DNA from: Rhodopirellula islandica
GTDB lineage: Bacteria; Planctomycetota; Planctomycetia; Pirellulales; Pirellulaceae
Direction of reading: 5' to 3'
Length of the DNA stretch: 64,000 nt
NCBI RefSeq assembly: GCF_001027925.1
Contig: NZ_LECT01000028.1
Span: 124,001-188,000 of the forward strand
Made by a program: the position numbers and the translations under genes. This document shows positions 19,901-26,947 of the stretch, piece by piece. The notes beneath the pieces are model-generated. The model was not told the origin of the DNA and did no database searches. It was given only the letters and a program-made list of their open reading frames with translations. Every line of letters begins with the position of its first letter. Positions within the stretch are counted from its first letter, which is position 1.

Positions 19901-20135
19901 CGCGATTCTCATCGTCCGGTCCGTGACAATGGAAACAATTCTCCGACAAGATCGGACGAATGTCGCGATTGAACTGAATCGTGTCTTCTGCCTGGTCGGC
20001 ATCATCTGCCGATGCCGACTGGACCCACAGGACCGTTCCGATCAACGGAACAAACAAGGTCCAACCAATGAGCTTTGAAAGAACAACGTCGCAATCGCGT
20101 GCGCAGGTGGAGATTGAAATCAATGGATCACGCAT
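16962..20135 (-). CDS. PSCyt1/DUF1549/LamG/DUF1553 protein
   Basis: A giant planctomycete-type exported protein, 1057 residues from the preferred ATG at 20135 (the frame is open to 20225). It has a hydrophobic leader (LFVPLIGTVLWVQSASA), then PSCyt1 with one c-type heme site CFHCH at about residues 67-71 and IRRWIEQGARYQSHW. DUF1549 follows with GLPPSLSELDAFLAD and DWLDVARYSDTYGY. A concanavalin/LamG-like domain is in the middle (FSVALWMKTPD and GLTVHINGKEV), then DUF1553 with LAKWLCDREHPLTSRVAVNR and FGSQGMPPTHPELLDWLA. The role is unknown; it has been linked by others to polysaccharide use. It is translationally coupled to the DUF1501 gene. Confidence 0.93.
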   Translation of the reverse strand: MRDPLISISTCARDCDVVLSKLIGWTLFVPLIGTVLWVQSASADDADQAEDTIQFNRDIRPILSENCFHCHGPDDENREAGLHLDTEEGAKDWAIVEGDAEESEVWLRMVADDPEMLMPPPDSERQVTPEQTETIRRWIEQGARYQSHWSFISPADVDVPEAASAAEESLATSEIDRFINRSLTQAGLKPEGEADRETWLRRVTFDLIGLPPSLSELDAFLADQSPLAKNRVIDRLLARPEYGERMATDWLDVARYSDTYGYQVDRDRFVWPWRDWVIQAFNGNMPYDEFVTQQLAGDLLPGATQAQTLATTFNRLHPQKVEGGSVPEEFRIEYVADRAQTVATAMMGLTYECCRCHNHKYDPISQENYFQLNAFFDNIDEAGLYSYFTPSVPTPTLPLPTEDEARRLTQLQSDVAVAEKKLRETIQKRREHWSQQWKDSKSIPSDSLPEHHLAQPIASLDFEDDPKSPNQSVDGKVGKAWQLTGDDAVATEVGNFDRSQPFSVALWMKTPDVKERAVVWHRSRAWTDAASRGYELLILDGKLQWSQIHFWPGNAISVMTTEAIPVGEWVHVTASTEGSSSASGLTVHINGKEVKTTVVRDALSKQIQGGGGDHITLGERMRDRGFKQGAVDQFRVFDVRLSDLEIQQLVRDDYEFDLEADWEPEQRIQHALLRWDAEVDAARQSLRDVRLAKCKLEDSIDEIMVMRETPQPRPTHLLARGVYDSPQQEVQPGTPDFLPPLPEADTANPNRLTLAKWLCDREHPLTSRVAVNRLWQISFGQGLVRTPEDFGSQGMPPTHPELLDWLALDLADNGWDLKRMMKQIMLSDAYGRSSVSTQDNLALVDPTNRLLSHFPTYRLPAEMLRDQALAAGGRLVHAMGGPPAKPYEVEVSFKPTGRDQGEGLYRRSLYTYWKRTSPAPVMTTLDAAKRDVCRVQRERTASPLQAFVMLNGPQTIEAARGLAEHLVRDAPQDDGQKMLHDAFRITTSRHPTAEQLSVLVELYEEQWNYFQSHEAATSEFLAIGDADPDASLDASRVAAMTVVVGTLLNFDLCLVKR

Positions 20136-20233
20136 CGCAGGCGATGGTTGAGTGGTGGGAAGGCAGGAGAGAGGCACTCCGGTAAGAAACCGAAACGACG
20201 AACCACGCGGGTCCGTCAGTGCCACACTCCATC

Positions 20234-20932
20234 TTAGACGGTCCGCAATCTCCCGTCACATATATAGACTACGCGGTCAGCTCGCTCGGCGACGCGTTCA
20301 TCATGGGTCACCACCACCAGGGTGGCACCTTCTTCCTGGCGGAGTTCATCCAGCAGATCCATCACTTCATCCCCTCGCTCCGTGTCCAACGCACCCGTGG
20401 GTTCATCCGCCAGAATCAACGGGGGGTTGCCCGCGATCGCTCTTGCGATGGCCACTCGCTGACGCTGGCCGATCGAGAGTTTGTCAGCGCGGTGGTTCAC
20501 TCGGTCACCCAACCCCACTCGCTCGAGCAACCGGATCGCCTCCGCCCTTCGCTGCGACACATTGGGATGCGTGTCAAACATCGTCAGCTGAACGTTTTCC
20601 TGCGCCGTCAGATTCGGCAGCAAGCGATACGACTGGAAGATGAAGCCGATCTTGTGGGCTCGGAACTGATCCATACTGGGATACTCCGCCAAGCGTTTTC
20701 CTTCAAACCAGACTTCGCCTTGGGTCGGTTCATCCAACGCCCCCAGCATGTTCAGCAACGTCGACTTGCCACCACCGCTCGGTCCCACGATTGCGATGAA
20801 TTCGGCGGACATGATCGACAAGTTGACATCTACCAATGCGTCCACGTCACCGTCGGCGAAATGCTTGCTCACGCCTCTCAGTTCGAGCAGAGCAGTTGTG
20901 TCAGCCGATGGTGTGCCACTTGGATCCGTCAA
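20234..20932 (-). CDS. LolD/MacB-type ABC transporter ATPase
   Basis: This 232-residue ATPase belongs to the LolD/MacB group, which drives lipoprotein release or efflux through FtsX-like permeases. Motifs are Walker A GPSGGGKST, the Q-loop GFIFQSYRLLPNLTAQENV, a signature changed to LSIGQRQRVAIARAI (Ile instead of the first Gly), Walker B LILADEPTGALD and the H-loop LVVVTHDERVAERAD. The group hallmarks FQ-Y-LLP-LTA-ENV and ADEPTGALD are clear. No FtsX-like permease is found on either side, so its partner is elsewhere. It lies about 100 bases upstream of the DUF1553 gene in the same direction. Confidence 0.88.
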   Translation of the reverse strand: MTDPSGTPSADTTALLELRGVSKHFADGDVDALVDVNLSIMSAEFIAIVGPSGGGKSTLLNMLGALDEPTQGEVWFEGKRLAEYPSMDQFRAHKIGFIFQSYRLLPNLTAQENVQLTMFDTHPNVSQRRAEAIRLLERVGLGDRVNHRADKLSIGQRQRVAIARAIAGNPPLILADEPTGALDTERGDEVMDLLDELRQEEGATLVVVTHDERVAERADRVVYICDGRLRTV

Positions 20933-21127
20933 CAGTTTCGTCCCGCTGCGTTGGAGGTGAAGGTTTGGCAGGGTCCGATGGGGGAGCCTGAACCCTGGTT
21001 GAGAATCCTATCACGCAAATCCGACGAATGAACTCCCAAGCGACGCCATGGTTTGCGTGGCGGCTGTTTGCCTGTGTTAAATTGGTCCTCGATGCCCCCC
21101 TTTCGCAATGTCGCTCAATCAAGAAAT

Positions 21128-21213
21128 GTAGCAGGCACATTCCGTGTGCCGTCCGCTTCCAATCCCGGGATTTTGGTGCAGAAGCGGACGGCAAAAAGGA
21201 TTGTGCCTGCTAC
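21128..21213. repeat. Long hairpin, GTAGCAGGCAC family
   Basis: The outer arms GTAGCAGGCAC / GTGCCTGCTAC and the inner arms GCCGTCCGCTTC / GAAGCGGACGGC form one long, slightly imperfect hairpin with a loop of about 22 bases. It lies about 75 bases upstream of the NIPSNAP gene. It is the only copy in the window. Confidence 0.75.
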
Positions 21214-21285
21214 CGACAGAGCGGCACTGCCCTGTCGCCTGATCACTCAGGCAACATTCCTCCCTCCCACTTTGAAGACAACACC

Positions 21286-22065
21286 ATGAAACGATGGATG
21301 ACGTTCGGCTGGATCGCCGCCCTTTGCCTCACCGCGAGTTTGAAACCTGCGATGAGTTCCGCTGACGAATACTACGAAGTCCGCACCATCGTGGTGGGAG
21401 AGAAAGGGGACGCCGCAGCAATCGATCAGTACCTGGAAAAGGCCCTGATTCCCGCGTTGGAACGCCAGGAGATTGGCCCGATTGGCGTCTTTGCTCCCAA
21501 AACCAAGCCTGACGAACAAAACGCGACCATTTTCGTGATCATTCCCTACGCCGAACTCGGCCAAATGGAATCTTCCCGCGCGGCGCTGGCGAAGGACTCG
21601 GAATACAAAAAAGCGGCCGCAGACTATCTGAGTCGCGACACCAAGACGGCTCCGTACTCACGAATCAGCAGCGAATTGCTGACCGCCATGGATTGCTGGC
21701 CCAAAACCGTTGTTCCCGCCGGAACACTTGAAAACGACGAACGAGTCTACGAACTCCGCCTGTACGAAAGCGCCAACGAGCGACTCGGTGACCTCAAGGT
21801 TGAAATGTTCAACCAAGGTGAAGTCCCGATCTTTCTTGACAGCGGCGTCCAGCCCATTTTCATCGGCCAAGCCTTGGTGGGTCCGCAAACGCCAAGCCTG
21901 ACGTACCTGACGGTGTACAAAAATGACGCCGCTCGCGAAAAAGCGTGGGACGCTTTCCGAGCCCACCCGGACTGGAAAGTGCTGAGCAAGAACCCACGTT
22001 TCGGTGGCACGGTCAGCCGGATCGATAAATTCGTACTCTCGGCGAAACCTTACTCGCAAATGTGA
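21286..22065 (+). CDS. Exported NIPSNAP family protein
   Basis: NIPSNAP proteins have ferredoxin-like (dimeric alpha/beta barrel) repeats; their bacterial function is unclear. This one has 259 residues. A signal peptide (WIAALCLTASLKPAMSSA) is followed by two repeats: YYEVRTIVVGEKGDAAAIDQ at about 27-46, and VYELRLYESANERLGDLKVE near the middle. GQALVGPQTPSLTYLTVYKN and a WDAFRAHPDWKVL helix follow, typical of the family. The frame is open to 21028, but the upstream part is the hairpin repeat region, so the ATG at 21286 is preferred. It is 48 bases from mutS in the same direction; there is no obvious functional link. Confidence 0.85.
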   Translation: MKRWMTFGWIAALCLTASLKPAMSSADEYYEVRTIVVGEKGDAAAIDQYLEKALIPALERQEIGPIGVFAPKTKPDEQNATIFVIIPYAELGQMESSRAALAKDSEYKKAAADYLSRDTKTAPYSRISSELLTAMDCWPKTVVPAGTLENDERVYELRLYESANERLGDLKVEMFNQGEVPIFLDSGVQPIFIGQALVGPQTPSLTYLTVYKNDAAREKAWDAFRAHPDWKVLSKNPRFGGTVSRIDKFVLSAKPYSQM

Positions 22066-22113
22066 CCCCAGCGAGGCTGTCCCAGTTGGCGGCCTGCCGG
22101 TACGATTCGCAGC

Positions 22114-24783
22114 ATGACTCCCATGATGCGACAGTACCACGAGGCGAAAGAGGCGTGCGGCGACGCATTGCTCTTCTTTCGCATGGGCGATTTCTACGAG
22201 CTGTTTTTGGACGACGCCAAGGTCGCTGCGGGGATCTTGGGGCTGACCCTGACCAGCCGTGACAAAGACAGCAAGAACCCAACGGCGATGGCGGGGTTCC
22301 CCCACCACCAACTGGATCAGTACCTTCAAAAGCTGATCCGAGCGGGCTTTCGAGCCGCCGTCTGCGAGCAAGTCGAGGACCCCAAATCGGCCAAAGGCTT
22401 GGTTCGCCGCGAAGTCACGCGGGTTGTCAGTGCTGGCACGCTGACCGACGAAGGCCTGCTCGACCCGAAAGAGCCCAACTACTTGGCGGCCGTCTTTGCA
22501 CCCAGCCAGAAGGCTCGCGAAAAAGCTCAGAAACAAGCGGCGAAGAACAATGACCCGACTGGCGGCGACGTCGTTGGGATCGCTTGGGCAGAGCTTTCCA
22601 GTGGTCGATTCGAAGCCGGCGTTTTCCCCCGTGCCCGCTTGGACGATGAACTCGCCCGAATCGGCCCCGCCGAAGTCATCCACTGCGAAGACGATGCGTC
22701 GGTTCATCCGGACCCGACCGCGACGTGGTCCTGGACCGCTCGGCCCTCCTGGAGCTACGCCGCCGCCGACGCTGAAAAGTCGCTCTGCAAACAGCTCTCC
22801 GTTGCCAATCTCGAAGGCCTCGGATTTGAAGAGAACGGTGAGGTCGCGATTCGCGCCGCCGGTGCGGTGCTGTGCTACTTGAAGGAAACCCAGCGTGGCT
22901 CGCTGGATCACTTTCGCTCCCTGACCTGCCACAACCGCAGTCCGGTTCTGCAGATCGACGCGGCGACCCGGCGCAGTCTCGAAATCACTCGCACCATGCG
23001 GACCGGGTCACGCGAAGGAGCGATGCTGGGCGTCATCGATCGCACGGTCACGCCGATGGGATCGCGGTTGCTGGCCGAGCACCTCGCGGCTCCACTGATC
23101 GATGTCGATGCAATCGCGTATCGCGCCGATGCGGTCGACGAATTCGTTCGCAACCACAACTTGCGGGGCGACGTCCGAACGATTCTGGGCGACACCTACG
23201 ACCTGACTCGCTTGCTCGCCCGTGTCGCCACGGGACGCACTGGCCCGCGAGACCTCCGACAGGTCGCGGTCACACTCAGCGGATTGCCGGCACTGAAAGC
23301 TCGTTTGACCGAGCGTGACAGCGCCTGCCTGACCCGCTTGGAATCGGAACTGCATCTCTGCCCGGAACTGCGTGAACAACTCGAAGCTGCGCTCAACGAT
23401 GACTGCCCGTTGTCGGCGGCCGATGGCAACTTCATTCGCGAAGGCTTTGACTCCGAACTTGACACACTTCGTGAATTGGCTCGCGGCGGCAAGCGGTGGA
23501 TCGCCGAATACCAACAGCGGCAAATGGACGAAACCGGCATCTCGAATTTGAAGGTCGGTTACAACCGCGTCTTTGGCTACTTCCTTGAAGTCAGCAACGC
23601 TCAAAAAGACAAAATCCCCGCGGACTTCATTCGCAAGCAAACGCTGAAGAATTGCGAACGGTACATCACGCCGGAACTGAAGGAATACGAAGAGAAGGTG
23701 CTGGCCGCAGACGACAAAGCGTCCAGTCGCGAACAAATGCTGTTCACGATGCTTCGCGAAAACACGCACAAGCACCTGGGCATCTTGCAAGAGGTCGCCA
23801 GCGCGATCGCGATGATCGATGTGGTCGCGTCGCTCGCCGAAGTCGCCGCCCAGCATCACTGGGTGCGTCCGACATTGACCGACGACAGCGTGCTTCGGAT
23901 CGAAGGCGGTCGGCACCCGGTGCTGGATGTCACCATGCCTCAAGGCGAATTCGTTCCCAACGATTGCATTCAAAGCCCCGAAACAGGCATGATCCTGTTG
24001 ATCACCGGCCCCAACATGGCGGGCAAAAGCACGTACATCCGCCAAGTCGCCCTGATCACGTTGCTCGCACAAACGGGCAGCTTCGTGCCCGCAACGTCTG
24101 CCGAAATTGGCATCGCCGATCGCATCTTTGCACGAGTCGGTGCCAGCGATGAACTCAGTCGCGGCCAAAGCACGTTCATGGTGGAGATGGTCGAGACCGC
24201 TCGCATCCTGAACACAGCAACGTCTCGCAGCTTGGTCATCCTCGACGAAATCGGACGTGGAACCAGCACGTATGATGGCCTGTCATTGGCCTGGGCGATC
24301 ACCGAACACCTGCACGAACAGATCGGCGCTCGAACCCTCTTCGCAACTCACTACCACGAACTCGCCGCACTGCAGGAAACGCTTCCGCGAGTCGCCAACC
24401 TCAGCGTCGCGGTGAAAGAATGGCAAGACGAAGTGGTGTTCTTGCACCGCATCGTGCCGGGAAGTGCGGACAAGAGCTACGGCATCCAAGTCGCTCGATT
24501 GGCTGGGATTCCCGTGGAAGTCAACGAGCGTGCCAAAGATGTGCTCGCCCAACTCGAAGCCGATCACCGCGACAGCTTGGATCGCCCGACCATCGCTCCG
24601 CCGAGCGGCGGCAAAGGATCCGGTGACACGTATCAGCTGACCCTGTTTGGCTACGCCGATCACCCGTTGATCCAAGAGATTGAATCGGTCGACATTGATT
24701 CGATGTCACCCATTCAAGCTTGGCAGTTTTTGCAAGAGGCAAAAGCGAAACTCACCGCGGGTCCGAAAGCGGTGAAGGGGTAA
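22114..24783 (+). CDS. mutS: DNA mismatch repair protein MutS
   Basis: MutS recognises mispaired bases and small loops and recruits MutL, in the cytoplasm. The 889-residue protein has the mismatch-binding Phe-X-Glu motif in GDFYELF (about 26-32), the connector and lever domains, the clamp, then the ATPase: Walker A GPNMAGKST (about 632-640), the ARVGASDELSRGQSTFMVEM block, Walker B LVILDEIGRGTSTYDG (about 706-720), and FATHYHEL. The last part holds the helix-turn-helix and a short tail without an obvious beta-clamp motif. A Lys/Ala-rich insert (SQKAREKAQKQAAK) occurs near 130-145. No mutL is nearby. The ATG at 22114 is the only good start. Confidence 0.97.
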   Translation: MTPMMRQYHEAKEACGDALLFFRMGDFYELFLDDAKVAAGILGLTLTSRDKDSKNPTAMAGFPHHQLDQYLQKLIRAGFRAAVCEQVEDPKSAKGLVRREVTRVVSAGTLTDEGLLDPKEPNYLAAVFAPSQKAREKAQKQAAKNNDPTGGDVVGIAWAELSSGRFEAGVFPRARLDDELARIGPAEVIHCEDDASVHPDPTATWSWTARPSWSYAAADAEKSLCKQLSVANLEGLGFEENGEVAIRAAGAVLCYLKETQRGSLDHFRSLTCHNRSPVLQIDAATRRSLEITRTMRTGSREGAMLGVIDRTVTPMGSRLLAEHLAAPLIDVDAIAYRADAVDEFVRNHNLRGDVRTILGDTYDLTRLLARVATGRTGPRDLRQVAVTLSGLPALKARLTERDSACLTRLESELHLCPELREQLEAALNDDCPLSAADGNFIREGFDSELDTLRELARGGKRWIAEYQQRQMDETGISNLKVGYNRVFGYFLEVSNAQKDKIPADFIRKQTLKNCERYITPELKEYEEKVLAADDKASSREQMLFTMLRENTHKHLGILQEVASAIAMIDVVASLAEVAAQHHWVRPTLTDDSVLRIEGGRHPVLDVTMPQGEFVPNDCIQSPETGMILLITGPNMAGKSTYIRQVALITLLAQTGSFVPATSAEIGIADRIFARVGASDELSRGQSTFMVEMVETARILNTATSRSLVILDEIGRGTSTYDGLSLAWAITEHLHEQIGARTLFATHYHELAALQETLPRVANLSVAVKEWQDEVVFLHRIVPGSADKSYGIQVARLAGIPVEVNERAKDVLAQLEADHRDSLDRPTIAPPSGGKGSGDTYQLTLFGYADHPLIQEIESVDIDSMSPIQAWQFLQEAKAKLTAGPKAVKG

Positions 24784-24794
24784 GACCCGTTCCG

Positions 24795-24819
24795 CTAAGC
24801 AGGCAGGCAGGAATGATTG
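24795..24819 (+). repeat. Truncated end of the 129-bp element
   Basis: CTAAGCAGGCAGGCAGGA matches the first 25 or so bases of copy 1 (plus strand) with a few changes and then diverges. It begins 11 bases after the mutS stop. The rest of the element is absent. Confidence 0.55.
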
Positions 24820-24917
24820 GGTTCCGCAAGTTTCATCCCTAGCGACGAGAGTCGGCAACGAGTTCGGAACGATCTGCCGCCGCTCCGCGGCTTTGGAGTG
24901 GGGGCGGGCATCCGAGA

Positions 24918-25034
24918 CGTCGGGTTGGAACCCGACGCTATCAAATGTCACCGCTCCGCGGTTGGTTGACCAACATCTCAAACGAACAGTCGCGGAGCGA
25001 CGGCATTTGGCCAGCCTTGGGTTTCAACCCAAGG
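24918..25034. repeat. Pair of short hairpins near the mutS 3' side
   Basis: Two perfect short palindromes, CGTCGGGTTGGAACCCGACG (24918-24937) and CCTTGGGTTTCAACCCAAGG (25015-25034), frame a GCTCCGCGG / CGCGGAGCG-type motif. Together with the element fragment they occupy the 295 bases between convergent mutS and the FG-GAP gene. They could form bidirectional transcript ends. No gene is seen here. Confidence 0.6.
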
Positions 25035-25078
25035 TCCGGCCGTGACCAAAGCGAGCCCCAACGTTTCGATGGAGAACC

Positions 25079-26800
25079 TCAATTCTTCGTGCTCGCTTCT
25101 TTCCACCACCGGATGTGCGGGTCGCTGGATTCGCCATCGCGGAAGAAGTTGCCGATTGCGAATTCGTCGACGCCATCAGCGTCCATGTCGGCGACCTCGA
25201 GTGTGAGGTGCCGTTGAAGATCCGTTTCAAGGATCTCTCCCTCAAACACACCCGCCTCGGTTTGTCGCAACAACAACAGTGACGGGGAACCACTTCCTTG
25301 CCATGCAACGATGGTGGGCGTGGCCAACAGTGCTCCCGCGATCACATCGAGATCGCCGTCTCCATCGAAGTCGCCTGCTTGAGCTCGCAACACACCGGGC
25401 ATGCTCGCCAGCCGATGATGCCGGAACTCTGCCCGAGGTGCTTGCCCTGATTTTGCGGGCGAAGACTCCTTCCATTGGCGTTGATCCTCGAACGGATTTT
25501 CCAGCCACTGAATTTGATGATGACGTTTGGCTCCTCGATCGAACGAGTCCCCGTTGCTGTACAGCACATCGACATCACCGTCGCGATCCAGGTCGACCAG
25601 TTCAATGCCCGTCGATCCATAAGACGGATCGGGAGCCGCATGCATCACGACGTTTCGAAAGTGCCCGGTTCCATCGTTGAAGAACGCTTCGATCACTTCA
25701 TGCTCTTGGCTGATCAACGCCACAAAGTCCAGGTGCCCATCGCCGTTCAGGTCGATGGTGGGAACGTTGACCGGCCCGGATCGCTCGTCAATGGTTTCCA
25801 GCGTGAAAGCCTCCGCGCCAAGCTGAATGTCGACTTCGCCATCCCGACGCAATAAATACAGCCCGCCGGTTTTTCTCCACCCGAACACCGCCACGATGAA
25901 GTCGAGGTCCCCGTCGGAATCAAAATCGCCCGGCTGGACCTCGGCGACTCGGCCCAGCCCTTCCGCCAAAACGATCTTCTTCATCGTCCCGACTTCGTTG
26001 GCTTCCCCCGGTGCTTCTTGGTGAAGCGCGATGACCTGACCGAGGTCGCTGTCCGCGGCATTGAACTCACCCACATCCGCCACGATCAAATCCAACACCC
26101 CGTCGCCATCGAGGTCACAAGGCTCCACATGAACCGGTTGAAACAGGGTCGCCAATCGCTGGGGCGGTCGCTCGGGCTCACTGGGCCAACTTGCAAACAA
26201 TGCTCCCGTGTTGACGTCGCACGCGACCAGGGCTGGTGAATCCCCCAATCCAGACGAGATCCATTGCAGATGACTGATCCCTGGCGGACGTGACGTTTCC
26301 AAATCGACCGGTCGCTGATCCCAACGGGCAGTGCTGGGGCCGAACTCTTGCTTCGCAAACGGCAAGTTCTTCGACTCTGGCGCCTGGATCTGAAAGAACT
26401 TCAATGCCTCGGTCCGATCGGGAACCACCAAATCGCTGCGTCCCGAATCCTTGTAGGTCATGTACATCTGGTCGACCAATTGCGGCCATTCATGCTTCGG
26501 GGCTCCCGCGGGTGATGGCATGACGTGACACGCCGTGCAAAACACTTCGACCTGGGGGCGCACCCGTTCGACCAACCGATCCCCGATCTTCCGCGCATCA
26601 GACGTTGCCGCTGAAGTCGCTGCCTCCACATCGGGATCGACGGGGTCGTTGGGCTGGTCCGTTGACGGCGCGACCGTGCGTTTCCCCGCCTCGGGCGGCG
26701 CATCGGACCGAGGCGTGCAGCCGAGTTCGAGTGAAAGCACTCCAAGGGCGATCCCAATGCCAAACAAACGAACGAGTGTCGGAGGCGTGCCACGAAACAA
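25079..26800 (-). CDS. FG-GAP lipoprotein with c-type heme motif
   Basis: A 573-residue exported lipoprotein: the leader ends in LSLELGC (Cys 28), followed by a Pro/Ala/Asp-rich linker. One heme-attachment site, CTACH (88-92, in VEVFCTACHVMP), marks a small cytochrome-like domain. From about residue 160 it is a beta-propeller of FG-GAP/VCBS repeats with calcium-binding DxDGDG-like loops: DLDGDGVLD, DFDSDGDLD, DLNGDGHLD, DLDRDGDVD, DFDGDGDLD and DMDADGVDE. Such proteins are common in planctomycetes, probably on the cell surface, with unknown activity. It is divergent from the larger FG-GAP/ASPIC gene, with 147 bases between. Confidence 0.85.
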   Translation of the reverse strand: MFRGTPPTLVRLFGIGIALGVLSLELGCTPRSDAPPEAGKRTVAPSTDQPNDPVDPDVEAATSAATSDARKIGDRLVERVRPQVEVFCTACHVMPSPAGAPKHEWPQLVDQMYMTYKDSGRSDLVVPDRTEALKFFQIQAPESKNLPFAKQEFGPSTARWDQRPVDLETSRPPGISHLQWISSGLGDSPALVACDVNTGALFASWPSEPERPPQRLATLFQPVHVEPCDLDGDGVLDLIVADVGEFNAADSDLGQVIALHQEAPGEANEVGTMKKIVLAEGLGRVAEVQPGDFDSDGDLDFIVAVFGWRKTGGLYLLRRDGEVDIQLGAEAFTLETIDERSGPVNVPTIDLNGDGHLDFVALISQEHEVIEAFFNDGTGHFRNVVMHAAPDPSYGSTGIELVDLDRDGDVDVLYSNGDSFDRGAKRHHQIQWLENPFEDQRQWKESSPAKSGQAPRAEFRHHRLASMPGVLRAQAGDFDGDGDLDVIAGALLATPTIVAWQGSGSPSLLLLRQTEAGVFEGEILETDLQRHLTLEVADMDADGVDEFAIGNFFRDGESSDPHIRWWKEASTKN

Positions 26801-26947
26801 AAAAACAATCCCAAAACGAGTGAAAACAACCCTGCTGAGAGTTCCCCAGCGTGCTCATTCGCAGAACCGGGAAAGGGATCCCAAGACAACGAAATCCTGT
26901 TCGCAGTGTAGCCCCGCCGCTGATCGCAAAGCAATTGCTGGGATACA

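Noticed and set aside
18828-20078. 416-codon open frame antisense to the DUF1553 gene
   Set aside because: Composition mirrors the real gene on the other strand; no recognisable motif or ribosome binding site.
23008-24168. 386-codon open frame antisense to mutS
   Set aside because: Shadow of a strongly conserved gene; no domain.
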